Counted from the first letter of the stretch, positions 23,271 through 34,816 are shown. The stretch is DNA of 64,000 bases from Globodera rostochiensis (GCA_018350325.1 JAEVLN010000023.1:993001-1057000); one strand, 5' to 3'. Program-made: numbers and translations. The notes: a model not told the origin generated them from the letters alone.

Positions 23271-23593
23271 TAATTAAAGGTTTTGACGGGATGCCGTATT
23301 TCCCAAATCAATCGCAATTGACGCGGAGGACCGGCGCATCCAACTTTTTCAGCCCCACACCACAATCATCCAACTTTACATCGGGCAACACAGGCTCATC
23401 GTCGCATTACGATGGCGTAATGCCATATCAGCAAGTCCCCCCAATGCACGACACATTTATGCCATCCCAAGCTGGAACGCATTCTTGGGATTGGAGCGGG
23501 GATAATTTGCAAAACAATGAGGGAAGTCTTCAGTCTATGGTCAACCCGAAAAATCCGAGATCGTCGCATTACGGTAGCGCGATGCCGTTTTAA
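23198..23593 (+). CDS. Chimeric 131-codon frame: antisense P joined to Q, copy 1
   Basis: Open from ATG to TAA. Residues 1-26 (up to ALIKG) are antisense of gene P, including its intron, so they are not original coding sequence. From GFDGMPYFPNQSQ onward the frame reads the Q segment: Ser/Pro/Gln-rich, with the near-repeat SSHYDGVMPYQQVPP and SSHYGSAMPF. Q begins after an ATTAAAG acceptor-like site. Whether the frame is expressed is unknown; a rearranged Q exon within a dead duplication is equally likely. Confidence 0.35.
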   Translation: MFNLVDTDYEESIGWSHPPTLPPALIKGFDGMPYFPNQSQLTRRTGASNFFSPTPQSSNFTSGNTGSSSHYDGVMPYQQVPPMHDTFMPSQAGTHSWDWSGDNLQNNEGSLQSMVNPKNPRSSHYGSAMPF

Positions 23594-24663
23594 CAAGCAC
23601 GAAAATGCCGTCAAAATGGGAAAGAGTGTTCGGCAGAAAACAGACGTGAAATGCTCGGCACGGCACCTTTTATTAAGTTTGAAATTAAAACTCAAAATGT
23701 TTGCACAATTTTCAAAATGCCAAAATTTGATCGGTAATTTAAGTCGATTAAATCGTTCTTCTTTCGATCTGAACCATTTAAGACGAGTTTCTTTAGGATG
23801 CTTTACAATTTTTTAATTGAGGGCTAAATTGGTTTTATGTTTCTGTTATTTGGATTTGCTTTTATCATCATTTTTGAACCGTTCACCCTTTTTTTCTTTT
23901 ATTCTCATACCCTGACCGTCGTTCTCATATTGCTTTACCCATTTTCGTGTTACTTTAATCTCATAGCAGGCCATCATTTCACATAATTCGGATAAAAGTC
24001 TCTCAAAATTCTGGCCTTCTCATGTTTTTTTACTCTCTTGCCGATGTTTAATTTACATTTTTGTAATCATTTTTATCATATTTTTCACCCTTCTAATATT
24101 TACTTATGACTCTTGATTCGGATCTCGTTGTTATTTTTCTTTGTTTTTACCAAGTTCTACCTTTGTCCTTATTTTCAAATCCATTCAATAAAGATGGCAT
24201 AATGCCAAAAGAAGTGTGTTGCGAAATCGGTGTTGCTATTCGCCCAGTCAGCTAATTGAAAGAAAGCAGTTTGGTATTGGATTCGATGGCAAGGTAGCGG
24301 GATGTGAAGCTTTTGTTGGTTTGCTTTCAAAGAATCATTTTTTGTGTGGTCGGCCTCGGTAAATTTAGGTTTCACTAGCAAGTGCTTGAACCCTTTGTCC
24401 AATGCATCATTGATTAAAATTTTGACTGAATTTCACTCGAGAAGTCTAAGCACAGTTTACACTGTTCCTGTTCGGTTCTTGAGCAGGGCTCTTAGATCAC
24501 CTTAGAGTTTTAAAACCTATTAGAAGCTCAAGTAAATAAATCCTAATTTATCAAAAAGAAAGAAATTAAATCCAATGAAATAATCTAACAGCTACAAAGA
24601 ATATTTTAATCCCAAAAATGAATGCTTTTACAATTTTTCGAAAATGCCGACGACTTCGGCCCT

Positions 24664-24861
24664 TTAGCGGCGTCCAGCGGGCACTCCGGAATTCTCCCAG
24701 CCATATTTGCTGACTTTATCGGCGAGCCAATTTGCTTCTTTGAACATTGTGTCAACATAATCACTAAAAGAGAAATTAAATTTTAATTATGTTTAATTTA
24801 GTCGACACTGACTATGAGGAGTCAATTGGATGGTCCCATCCGCCAACATTGCCCCCGGCGT
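24664..24861 (-). pseudogene. Gene P remnant (last two exons), copy 2
   Basis: Same as the copy at 23073-23270, displaced by 1591 bp and identical over the exons. Confidence 0.5.
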
Positions 24862-25184
24862 TAATTAAAGGTTTTGACGGGATGCCGTATTTCCCAAATC
24901 AATCGCAATTGACGCGGAGGACCGGCGCATCCAACTTTTTCAGCCCCACACCACAATCATCCAACTTTACATCGGGCAACACAGGCTCATCGTCGCATTA
25001 CGATGGCGTAATGCCATATCAGCAAGTCCCCCCAATGCACGACACATTTATGCCATCCCAAGCTGGAACGCATTCTTGGGATTGGAGCGGGGATAATTTG
25101 CAAAACAATGAGGGAAGTCTTCAGTCGATGGTCAACCCGAAAAATCCGAGATCGTCGCATTACGGTAGCGCGATGCCGTTTTAA
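24789..25184 (+). CDS. Chimeric 131-codon frame: antisense P joined to Q, copy 2
   Basis: Protein identical to the 23198 copy, with at least one silent base change (TCTATGG versus TCGATGG). Same doubts apply: the first 26 codons are antisense of P. Confidence 0.35.
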   Translation: MFNLVDTDYEESIGWSHPPTLPPALIKGFDGMPYFPNQSQLTRRTGASNFFSPTPQSSNFTSGNTGSSSHYDGVMPYQQVPPMHDTFMPSQAGTHSWDWSGDNLQNNEGSLQSMVNPKNPRSSHYGSAMPF

Positions 25185-25189
25185 CAAGC

Positions 25190-26382
25190 ACGAAAATGCC
25201 GTCAAAATGGGAAAGAGTGTTCGGCAGAAAACAGACGTGAAATGCTCGGCACGGCACCTTTTATTAAGTTTGAAATTAAAACTCAAAATGTTTGCACAAT
25301 TTTCAAAATGCCAAAATTTGATCGGTAATTTAAGTCGATTAAATCGTTCTTCTTTCGATCTGAACCATTTAAGACGAGTTTCTTTAGGATGCTTTACAAT
25401 TTTTTAATTGAGGGCTAAATTGGTTTTATGTTTCTGTTATTTGGATTTGCTTTTATCATCATTTTTGAACCGTTCACCCTTTTTTTCTTTTATTCTCATA
25501 CCCTGACCGTCGTTCTCATATTGCTTTACCCATTTTCGTGTTACTTTAATCTCATAGCAGGCCATCATTTCACATAATTCGGATAAAAGTTTCTCAAAAT
25601 TCTGACCTTCTCATGTTTTTTTTACTCTCTTGCCGTTGTTTAATTTACATTTTTGTAATCATTTTAATCATATTTGTCACCTTTCTAATATGTACTTATT
25701 TTGATTTCGGATCTCGTTGGTATTTTTCTTTGTTTTTACAAAGTTCTACTTTTGTCCTTATTTTCAAATCCATTCAATAAAGATGGCACGATGCCAAAAG
25801 AAATGAGTTTTTCATCCGATGGTTGCGAAATCGCGATTGCCATTCGCTCAGTCAGCTGATTGAAAAAATGTATTGCGAAAACCGCTGAAAACCTTTATGA
25901 TTGAAAAATGCCGAATTAATGACCTTGAGCGGAGGAGAACGCGAAAAAGAAATCAGTTTGGTATAATTGGACTTGGATGGCAAGGTAGCGTTTCACTAGC
26001 AAGTGATTGAACCCTTTGTCCAATGCATCATCGAATTAAATATTTTAGACTTTTCACTCGAGGAGTCTAAGCAGTTTACACTGTTCCTGTTCGGTTCTTG
26101 AGCAGGGCTCTCAGATCACCTTCGAGTTTTAAAACTATTAGAAGCTTAAAAGTTAGGGACAGAAAACTTTTCATAATAGCTTCAATCTACGAAAGCTTAC
26201 GAATATTTTTACTCTTTGTGGATTGAAATTCTTAAGCAAGCTTTGTTTGATTTGTTTTTCACGATATGTGACAAATTCAAACCCAAAAAATGAATTAATA
26301 AATATTTTGATCGACAAAGAAAAAACAACAAAAACGACAGTGTCAACAGCAAAATCACATAAATCCCCTCGTTTTTCACTTT
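25190..26382. other. Rest of the duplicated unit plus AT-rich spacer
   Basis: No exon seen. Repeat blocks shared with 13680-14600, 23600-24560, 38790-39060 and 46160-46300. Confidence 0.5.
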
Positions 26383-28286
26383 CTAAATGCCATCGGCGGC
26401 AATGTTGAATTTGAAATTCGGGCCAAAATTCGCTTCAATTTTGGTGCCAGGGTCACGAAGAGAAACACACGGAAACAAATCGGCGGGAGAATCGACAAAC
26501 AAACCGGCAGTTCCTACAAATAATTAATATTTTATGCACCCATAAAATCACAAACATTACAAAACCAGGCCTCAAAAAAGCGGGCAAAAACCCGGGTCAG
26601 AAAGCAAAAGTTTCCGAAAACCAATTACTGAGAAAGGACTTTTTGAAATTGTTCAGCAGAACATTTCATGAAAGGATATCAAATACCTAACATCCCAAAT
26701 TCAGTACCCCTATTAAAATAAATGCCTTAATTTTTATTATAATTTTAACTTTCTTACCCAAAAGCCGTCCATTTTTTGTGTAAAGAATTTGGCGAGTTGC
26801 CAAATTGACGCCGCAGCCGACGATGTCGCCTTCCTCAAATGCGGGCTTTCCTTTGATGAATGGACGTCGCTTCCCGCTGTGGTGACATCCCTTAACGGCG
26901 TGACCCCAAAATCTGCCATTGCTTTCGTATCCGTAAGTGCCCTTGTAATATCCAACCCAAACGTCCAATGGCATTTGATTGCTCGCGAGTCCAATGTGAA
27001 CATCGCTAAATTCATATATTTAAAAAAAATTCTCGGATCCAGTGACTTAAAATCTTAGAAAAAAATGTCCTTTTTTGGCATTTCTGAATAATTCCGAAAT
27101 TTTTTTCTCAGCGTAGGGAAAAAAAAGAGAGAAATAAATTTTCTCGGCGGCGCCTATCGGCACCGCCGACCCACCCGCCCCTCGCCTAAAAAGTTGTTGA
27201 AAAAATCGTGCTCGAAAAAAACCGCGGCGCTCAGTTGGCTTGCCTTTTGAACGCCGGCGCTCTGGCCTACGACATCGCACGTAAAATCTCGCCAACCCCA
27301 CCCCCTACCCCCCCTAACATCGCACCTCGAAGCGCTCGAGCCGACCCCCCTCCCCCCCTTGCGCATCTATGAGCCCTGTTCTAAAGCATTTCGATGTTCA
27401 ACTATTTATTAACTTACTTTGCTTTCTCCAAGATGGTTACTTCGTAGTAGAAAATGCCCAACTCGTTTTTTGGAATTGGCCGTTCAGCGAAAACAGAGTG
27501 CCACGCTGAAAATAAACTCAATTCAAAAAATTGGGTAAACTTTTTTAATCTAATCACTAACAGAATAATGTTTACCCCAATTATCCTTTCCCGTAATTTG
27601 AACAATCAATCGATCGGTTTCAGAGAGCGTGAGGCCCTGATGACATGCAGCGGAATCCCATCGATTTTGAACGGTTAATCCTATGAAAATATTATTTTAG
27701 TTTTCAAAATATTAAAGCTCAAACGGATGCCTAAAAGAAAATGAATTTTTTCCCTTAATTCTAAATAAAATTTTATGCCGAAATTACCAATTTTTCTCAT
27801 CGCCGCAACTGTCTTTTGCAAGTCGTCAATGGTTGGTTGCTGTTGTTTCTGATACTTCTCCATGTTTGCAATGTTCAGTTGCTGTTGTTTCTGATACTTC
27901 TCCATGTTTGCAATGTTCAGTTGCTGTTGTTTCTGATACTTCTCCATGTTTGCAATGTTCAGTTGCTGTTGTTTCTGATACTTCTCCATGTTTGCAATGT
28001 TCAGTTGCTGTTCTTTCTGATACTTCTCCATCTTGACGACCTTTTCCTGCAGAGCATTCTGCTGTTCCAATTCAGCAAATTTGTTAGCATTCGACAGTTT
28101 CTGCCCCTCCAATTCGGTGATGACTTTTGCTTGGACAAAATTCAGCGAAAAAATGAACAAAATAAACAGAACAATAAAGCCCATGATTCGAAATGGATCT
28201 AAAATCAAGATTTGATAAAAGCGATCGATCGTGTCCTTTAACAATAAAATTTTTGTTTTTGTTTTTGCTGTCCGGGGCTTCTTCAT
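26383..28286 (-). CDS. Membrane-anchored coiled-coil protein with C-terminal SPRY domain
   Basis: Five phase-consistent exons: 28286-27788, 27680-27576, 27505-27418, 27005-26758 and 26513-26383; 356 residues, no stops. Residues 1-33 are basic ([12 protein letters not shown]..), about 34-53 form a hydrophobic segment ([20 protein letters not shown]) that could be a signal anchor. Residues 54-165 are a coiled coil with about four copies of [14 protein letters not shown]. Residues 168-356 are a complete SPRY domain: [70 protein letters not shown]. The type II topology is inferred; the basic N-terminus argues against a cleaved signal peptide. The SPRY exons may also serve the upstream exons at 28590-30628, so exon 28286-27788 could be an alternative first exon. 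Confidence 0.75.
27836..28030 (-). repeat. In-frame 42-bp repeat encoding [14 protein letters not shown]
   Basis: Four nearly perfect 42-bp units plus partial ones, each coding 14 residues, i.e. four heptads per two units of coiled coil. Nucleotide identity is high, which suggests length polymorphism by slippage or unequal crossing-over without frame change. Confidence 0.85.
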
Positions 28287-28589
28287 CCGAATTTGTTTTT
28301 TAAGTTTGGTCCAAAGTTTGTTAAAATTTTGGTTATTTACTACTAAAGCTGATAAAATTTATTTTAATTAAATTATTTATTAACTTTAGACTGAAATTTG
28401 TGATTTTTAGGACAGGGTTAGGACCCCGACCCCGCAATTTTCAACCCCGACGTCAACCCTATTTTAGGCACAGCAAAATGCATTTTTATTTTTTCAAAAT
28501 TTAACGCTTAAACTAATGCTTGAAAAACGGGGACTTTCCGATTCTAAACCTTTTTATATTGAATTAGGTAGTTTAAACAATTGTCCTAC

Positions 28590-30628
28590 CAATTCCCTTT
28601 TTTCGTTCAGTCAACATGCCGATGGTCTGTTGCTGTTGTTTATGCCCCAAAAAGTTGTTCAGTTTTTCTTCACGTTCATTGAATTGCTAAAAAGTTGTAA
28701 TAATTTGAGCATTGACATCAGCCGATGCCCTCTTTAAACCCACTTGATCAATCGTTGCACTCAATGCTTTTTGATCAGTTTTTTGTTGTTCCGAATTCGC
28801 CGTTTGATTTTGCTCAAGTCGATTAAGTCTTTCCAGCAATGCCTTCTGATCACTTTGCATCAACAAAAAGTGATCAATGGAGACTGAAACGGTGCAAACA
28901 AAAATTGAATTAATTGATTTTCATGAATTTTGTTTTTAAAGCCAAAAAACATTTCCCTACCGCTGAGCTTCTGCTGGTCCTCATTTAACCAGCCAATTTT
29001 GTCGTTGCTTTCCTTTTGGTGCTGTTGCTGCTTCAACTTCATTTCTTCCATTAGATTCTTGTGAGCATTTAACAATTTCTCGTTTTCCTCTTGGCTCTGT
29101 TGCTGTTTGTTCTGATACTGCTCCATCTTTGTGTGCAGAGCCTTGTTATCTTCCACCAGTTGCTGATGTTCCAATTCAGCAGCAACCTTCGCATTGGCCA
29201 TCTTTTGAATAACAAACATTCATTGTTTTATATTTTTACAAATTAATTTTGATTTTGATAAATTACCAATTATTAATCAAATTCATTTGTCAAAGAATTC
29301 AAAAGTTCCCACCTCGTCAATCTTTGAGCGATGTTCCTTTTGATCAGATTTCTGCTTACGTTCCAAATCATCGATCTTTGCCCGTAGCAGAGAAAAATGT
29401 TCAACTAAAACTAAAAGAAAAAGTAAATTTAACGAAAAATTCGTGCCGGAATTTAAAAACTGAGTGTCATTTTAAAGACTTTTTACATTGTTTTCATGGA
29501 GAGAGATAGCAAACAAATTCAATGCCGGTACTTTTCGGTTTTGGGGCCCAAATTTGAATTTTAAAAAAATGTTAACAAAAACGCTAAAATGTGTTTCTAG
29601 GGGTATTCCGGGGCGTAGAATCTGATTCAGACATCCATTTCGACCAATTCCGAACCCCGAACCCAAATAGAAATTGACAACCAACAGAATTTATAACTTC
29701 GCGCGCCAAAATGGGACGGAAATTGTTTTAAGCTATACCTGTTTTAAGTAAAGACAAATCGGTTAATTTTGCTTGATCAAAAGTTAACAAACGGAGAGCT
29801 TCTGAATGATAACAATTTTATTGACTGAGTTATGACTTTAGCGTTTTTGTTAACATTTTTTTTAAATTCAAATTTGGCCCCAAACCGAAAAGTACCTTCA
29901 ATGCCTTACCGCATTTCACTTGGTCATCACAACGGCGTCCACCTCCAACCTTTTCAGGCACAATTTTTCTGGTGCCCACAATGCGACCGGCGTTGTTGTT
30001 GTCCAATTTCGGGTGGAGCAGTACTTTGTACTCGCCGAGATGTTGGACGGGTTCAGCCCAGCACTGTTGTCGGTCAATGTCTACGAACACCGTGTCCGGC
30101 ATGAAGGCTTTTTCCCGAATTTGCACTTGCAAATCAAACTGTGAAGCCAGTTGTTCCATAGACATGTCCAAATGCTTCGACAGAACCGCACGCGTCATGT
30201 GGCCAACCGTCGGGTTGCCGTGTTCAGTACCAGAAGAAGCAGAAAATGGTCCCGCTTCCGTTGCGAAGAATTCGTAGCGCAGACTTGGACAATAAGTGGC
30301 CGGCTTGTCCACCCGTTGAACTTGCAGCACCGCCAAACATTTCTTCTTCCCGATTGGTTGCCCATTTGTAGTCGGAAGCTGGTGATTGCCATCTGCTGAG
30401 AGTATTGCAAACATTACAACAAATTGTTTGTTGACGGAAGTGCACTCATACATTACCTTCGTCATTTTGTCCGCCAGCAGTCGACACCAAGTCGAAACCG
30501 CTCTCAGTTGGCGATGGCAAATCCGTCTGTTGGCGTTGAGCCAACTCGGCGAGTTCATCGGCCAACTCAGCGATGGGCTGAGCGAAAGTCGGCCACAGAT
30601 ACACTGAAAGAATCAAGAGAATGACACG
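28590..30628 (-). CDS. Secreted/coiled-coil protein, 5' part of a coil-SPRY gene
   Basis: Six candidate exons on minus: e1 about 30628-30457, e2 30395-29910, e3 29404-29313, e4 29201-28961, e5 28883-28744, e6 28686-28590. All phases agree. The start of e1 reads [19 protein letters not shown], a signal-peptide-like run, but a TAG precedes it and I found no in-frame ATG, so the start is unresolved. e2 encodes a Cys-containing region of about 160 residues ([32 protein letters not shown]) that I do not recognise. e3-e6 are coiled coil: [54 protein letters not shown]. From memory, Globodera coil-SPRY proteins carry this IDHF.L..SDQKALL motif. e6 ends in phase 1, exactly the phase of the SPRY exon at 27680, so splicing to the SPRY exons is likely. 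Confidence 0.55.
29518..29905. mobile_element. MITE with long terminal inverted repeats and 9-bp target duplication
   Basis: Element 29527-29896 (370 bp) begins GGTACTTTTCGG and ends CCGAAAAGTACC. The inverted repeats extend about 62 bp with few mismatches. It is flanked by TTCAATGCC at 29518-29526 and 29897-29905. Long TIRs plus a 9-bp duplication fit a non-autonomous Mutator-like element (family knowledge). It lies in the e2-e3 intron of the coil gene; the right duplication touches the intron start. Confidence 0.8.
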
Positions 30629-30639
30629 CTATGCGGCAC

Positions 30640-31929
30640 AAAAAGGGCTCTTCCCATTAGGGGTTGGCGGTTTGAGACTAATGAACCGAAAACCCGAGAC
30701 GTTAGGTTTCGGTAAACCGAAGACTTTTGAGAAACCGCCACCTCCACTTCCCATCAGTCAATCAAACCATATTTGCACCATTTAAATACTATTTTATAAT
30801 TACAACAAAAATATGGAATGGACTCTCACGTTAATTAACAAATTAAAAATTTTCCGAGTAAAACGTTTCCCCATTTCTTGCCTTTGTCTGCTGTCAGGTC
30901 GCCGTCGGTAGTGTTGGGTGAACTTGTCATCATTTTGTAAAGAAAATTGATGTTTGGTATCTTACGACTATTAATTTTTAAATATTGATCATTTTGTTGT
31001 TAAGGAGCGTATAATAACTTGAATCACGCATTATTCCTCCTGTTGTGCCGGCTAGAGTTGGCAAAATGTGAATTTCAAATTTAACAGGACCCCGGAACGG
31101 GAATTCGTGTTTTTCACGTTAAGTCGAAATAATGAAAAAATAAAAGGTGACCGGCCTATTCTCCTGGATTGCCATTGTTTTTGAAACCCTTCAAAAATAA
31201 AGACAAATTAAAGAATTTGAACATTTAAAACACTTGATATAATAGGCCTATTGCTTATGGAGAGCATTTGTGTTCATATTAATTATTAAAATGAATGAAT
31301 GGAGAAATGGAAAATGTTCCGCCACCTTTTAAATGACTACTAATCTCCGATGTTGGTGATGACCCTTTACTATTAGGCATTTTCATTGATTGCCATTTGT
31401 ACACAAAAAAAGATTCAAACATTCATTCATTTGTCAGGCAGCAGAGGGAACTTTGCCTTTGCATTCATTTGAATTTGTTAGGGGCAAAATGCTGACCCAC
31501 AAAATGGCAGTAATGACCTCTCAAATATAATTCAATAAATTTATGATGAAAGAGATGTTTCTTTTTAGTTACAAATATCTACAAAATGGCACATTTGTTG
31601 ATTTTAGCCTTTTTGAACAAGTTCAATTTGCAACTAATTTTGCCGATTTTAAATTTGAAATATTTTTTTGTTACTCAGCCTTTAAACTGAGGTTTGAACC
31701 GGTTCAAATTTTGGAAAACCATAGGGGGGACGCTTTTGGTCAACATTTTGAAAATTTTTTATTCTAAAAATAGTCTGACACCTATGTTATTTGCAGCACT
31801 GATTACGAATTCGTCAATAGAAAATAAAAAATGAGAATTTAAAACGGTTTTTAATAAGGCAAAAGCGACTTTTAGCCTTGGATTTCGTTGTTGGTTGTCC
31901 GACGGCGCCGAGTGTTTTGGAAATTAAAA
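30640..31929. other. Intergenic; dispersed repeat 30880-31470
   Basis: No exon supported. 30880-31470 is a diverged direct copy of 54895-55350 (TTGTCTGCTGT..GTGTTGGGTGAACTTGTCA). A GGTTTCGGTAAACCGAA foldback lies near 30700. Confidence 0.5.
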
Positions 31930-34365
31930 ATGCCAAAACCAAATTCTTTGGTCGGCCGTATTAAGCATTTGCTGGACACGGGCAATGGGGCGGACATTCA
32001 CTTTTTGGTGGGGGGAGGAGACGAAAAGGAGGCGAGTTCTGAAAAATAGTGAAACATTTAATTAATGATATTTTAATTACTTTAATTAATTATATTTTAA
32101 TTACTTTAATTAATGATATTTTGTTAAGCTTCTGCCGGCTCATAAACTGATTCTGATGGCGGCCTCCGATGTTTTTGAGGCAATGTTCCCTTTTGATGCC
32201 CGAAATGCCGGTAAGCCGAAACAAAATAATTAACGACTTTTTAATTAACGAATTTTTTAGACCCTTCGGAAGAGACTAAACCCGTGGAGGTGCCGGACGT
32301 GGAGGTGGGGGCGTTCAAGGCGATGCTCAGCTTTATTTATGTGGACGATGTGAACGGGCTGAACGGGGACAATGCAATCGCTGTGCTTTATGCGGGTCAT
32401 AAAATTTTACGCATTTTAATATTTTCGGTTTTTAAATTTTTAATTTAAGCTAAAAAATATGATCTTCCCGAACTTGTCAATTCGTGTCTGAACTTTCCCA
32501 TACCGGAGCTGAACAATGTTTTTTTCGCGTTTGCCCAGACTCGCTTTCTTGGAGAAGAGGTGGGGGCAAATTAATTCATTTTAATATTAAATTAATTTTA
32601 TTGTCTTTTTTTAAACATTATAATTTTTCGGGGCTTTGCTCGACGCTATCAGTAACTGTAATAATATGTAATATTAAATATAAAATTTCTGGAATTAACC
32701 GATTTCAAAATGTACCTACACAAAGAAAGTCGGAACAAAAATTCATTAATTTATTACATTAATTTTTACTTTAGGATTTCGCTCGCCGCTGTTTGGCTTA
32801 CATTGACCAGAATGCGGGCGCTTTGATCCTCTCGGAACAGTTTTTGCAAATTGATCAAAAATTATTGTATGAGATTCTGGACCGTGACGAGTTGATGATC
32901 AGCGAAGAAATTGCTATTTGGAATGCCGTAAATTTATAAAAAATAATAAAACAAATTAAAATGATTTTAACTTTTTTTAAAATTAATATTTATTATTTCG
33001 TTTAAAATAATTAGGCACTTCGCTGGGCGGACGAAAAATGCCATCAAAATGGGAAAGAGCGTTCGGCGGCGAATAGTCGTGAAATGCTCGGCCCGGCACT
33101 TTTCAAAATTCGTTTTCCACTCATTTCACAAGATGACTTTTCTGATAAAATTGGTTGGACACCTTTTTGGGGATCATTTTATTTCTTTTGATTTAAAATA
33201 CGGTTACGACCACCTGCGCTTTTGACAGTTCCGTCCCGAGTGCTGTCGGAGACCGAGAAGCTCAGCATTGTACTGCACTTGCATTATTCTCGTCCGGACC
33301 GAGCTTTTCCCGAGCTTTACCAGCTGCAATTTTCAACTAATGGACGTGCCGGGACCAAATCGGGTAGGATAAAGAGAGGACTTGTGCATTTTTTTTTACA
33401 ACTTTTGTGTGCAATTTTTTTCTGAAAAACCACAATTTTATGGGCTTTCGAACATGCTGAAAAGCATAACGTATAAAGCGGTTTAGAAAAAAGAAAATTA
33501 AATTCTACTGGGGCAATGCATAAAAAGTGGCACTTTTTGATTTAACTATGAAATATGCGATATTTCCTTAGGGCTGACGCTTCAAAATCGATGGGATTCC
33601 GCTGCATATCACGAGGGACTCACGCTTATTGAGCCCGAGCGATTGGCTGTCCAACATTATGGAGAGTATTCGGGTAAATATTATTCTGTTAAAGAGATTT
33701 GATTAAAACAGTTTATGAAAAGAGTGTCACAAAATTTTTGAATTAATTCTTTTCAGTGTTTCGATCTGTCCTCGCTGAACGGCCAATTCCAAAAGACGGA
33801 ATTTTCTACTACGAAGCGATCATTGTTGAGAAAAACGAGTAAGTTAAATAAATAAATAAATAGTTGAGCTTCAAAATGCTTTAGAAGCATTTTCCTTTAA
33901 AAAATTATATTTAGCTTTATTTCCATTGGACTCGCGTCCAAACAAATGCCATTGGACGGATGCGTTGGACTTGACGAGGGCTCTTACGGATACCAAAGCA
34001 ATGGCATTTTTGTGGGGCTCGCGGTTAAGGGGTGTTCCCACGTCAATGGACGTCCGTACATCCGAGGAAAGCCCAAATTTGAGGAAGGCGACGTCATCGG
34101 ATGCGGCGTCAATTTGGCAACTCGCCAAATCATTTACACAAAGAATGGCGCGCGTTTGGGTGAGAAAGAAAAAGAAAAGAATTAAAATATTAAAAATTGT
34201 GCATTTATTTAAATACTAATAATTTTTGTTGTTGCAGAAACTACCGGTTTGTGTGTCGATGCCGCCGAATTGTACCCGTGCGTTACGTTGTTCAATCCTG
34301 GCACCAAAATTGAAGCAAATTTTGGCCCGAATTTCAAATTCAATATTGCCACCGATGGCACTTAG
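31930..34365 (+). CDS. BTB-BACK-SPRY protein, copy B (intact)
   Basis: Eleven exons, all phases consistent, 470 residues without stops: 31930-32031, 32129-32210, 32261-32395, 32450-32559, 32775-32927, 33015-33153, 33229-33363, 33572-33673, 33757-33838, 33915-34159, 34238-34365. BTB (about residues 12-125): [66 protein letters not shown] (about 130-285): [62 protein letters not shown] (about 287-470): [80 protein letters not shown] proteins are cullin-3 adaptors and SPRY binds proteins, so a ubiquitin-ligase adaptor role is inferred. No signal peptide. Intron 1 is GC-AG (GAG|GCGAGT), shared by all copies. This is the only copy with a normal AG acceptor before exon 5. Confidence 0.85.
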
Positions 34366-34816
34366 AAAATGAAAAAACTAGGAGATTTGGGGGGTTTTTG
34401 CTGTTGACGGTTTCGGTCTTTTATCTTTTTTTCTTTGTCGATTATCCAACTCATGAAAACTTACTATAAAACCGTGATTTTTTTTTGCAAATTTTCCCAT
34501 TAAATTCACTCGAACTTCCTTTTTTCCCCGGCGGCGCCTATCGGCACCGCCGAGTTTGGGCTCTCCACGAAAGTGGGTCGATAAATTTTGGAATTGTTTG
34601 ACCGAAAGGTTGGACTTAAATTTAATTTTCCAATTCAAATTATCCATCCCGATCCCTACCAACTCTAACTCTGCTTTCGGTTTTTGTTACCATTTTTGGC
34701 CGGGCCCAAAATTCGCAATTTGCTCGATTAAGAAATTCAGTTTTCAGAGACTTGCTTCTCTTAAATTTTTCGCATTTTTGTTATTGTCCATTGAGAGTTA
34801 AAGGCATTTTCTTTAT
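34366..34816. other. 3' flank of copy B; dispersed GC-rich motif at 34529-34553
   Basis: The flank resembles that of copy A (3249-3400). It holds one copy of the dispersed motif GGCGGCGCCTATCGGCACCG. No gene seen. Confidence 0.5.

Larger units (their letters stand above)
22990..26160. repeat. Tandem duplication, 1591-bp period, second copy diverging at its end
   Basis: 22990-24580 and 24581-26160 are direct repeats, near-identical through about 25620 and then increasingly diverged. The second copy has an inserted block near 25800-25940 that matches 38800-38880 and 46190-46300. Each unit contains the P remnant, the chimeric P/Q frame and a 3' flank. The same segment is present inverted at 13560-14960. 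Confidence 0.85.

Noticed and set aside
23396..23695. 99-codon minus-strand frame (and its copy at 24987)
   Set aside because: Antisense of the Q segment; no splice context, explained by composition.
29830..30399. Plus-strand frames of 74-101 codons
   Set aside because: Antisense of the 162-codon exon e2 of the coil gene, which has agreeing splice phases on the minus strand.
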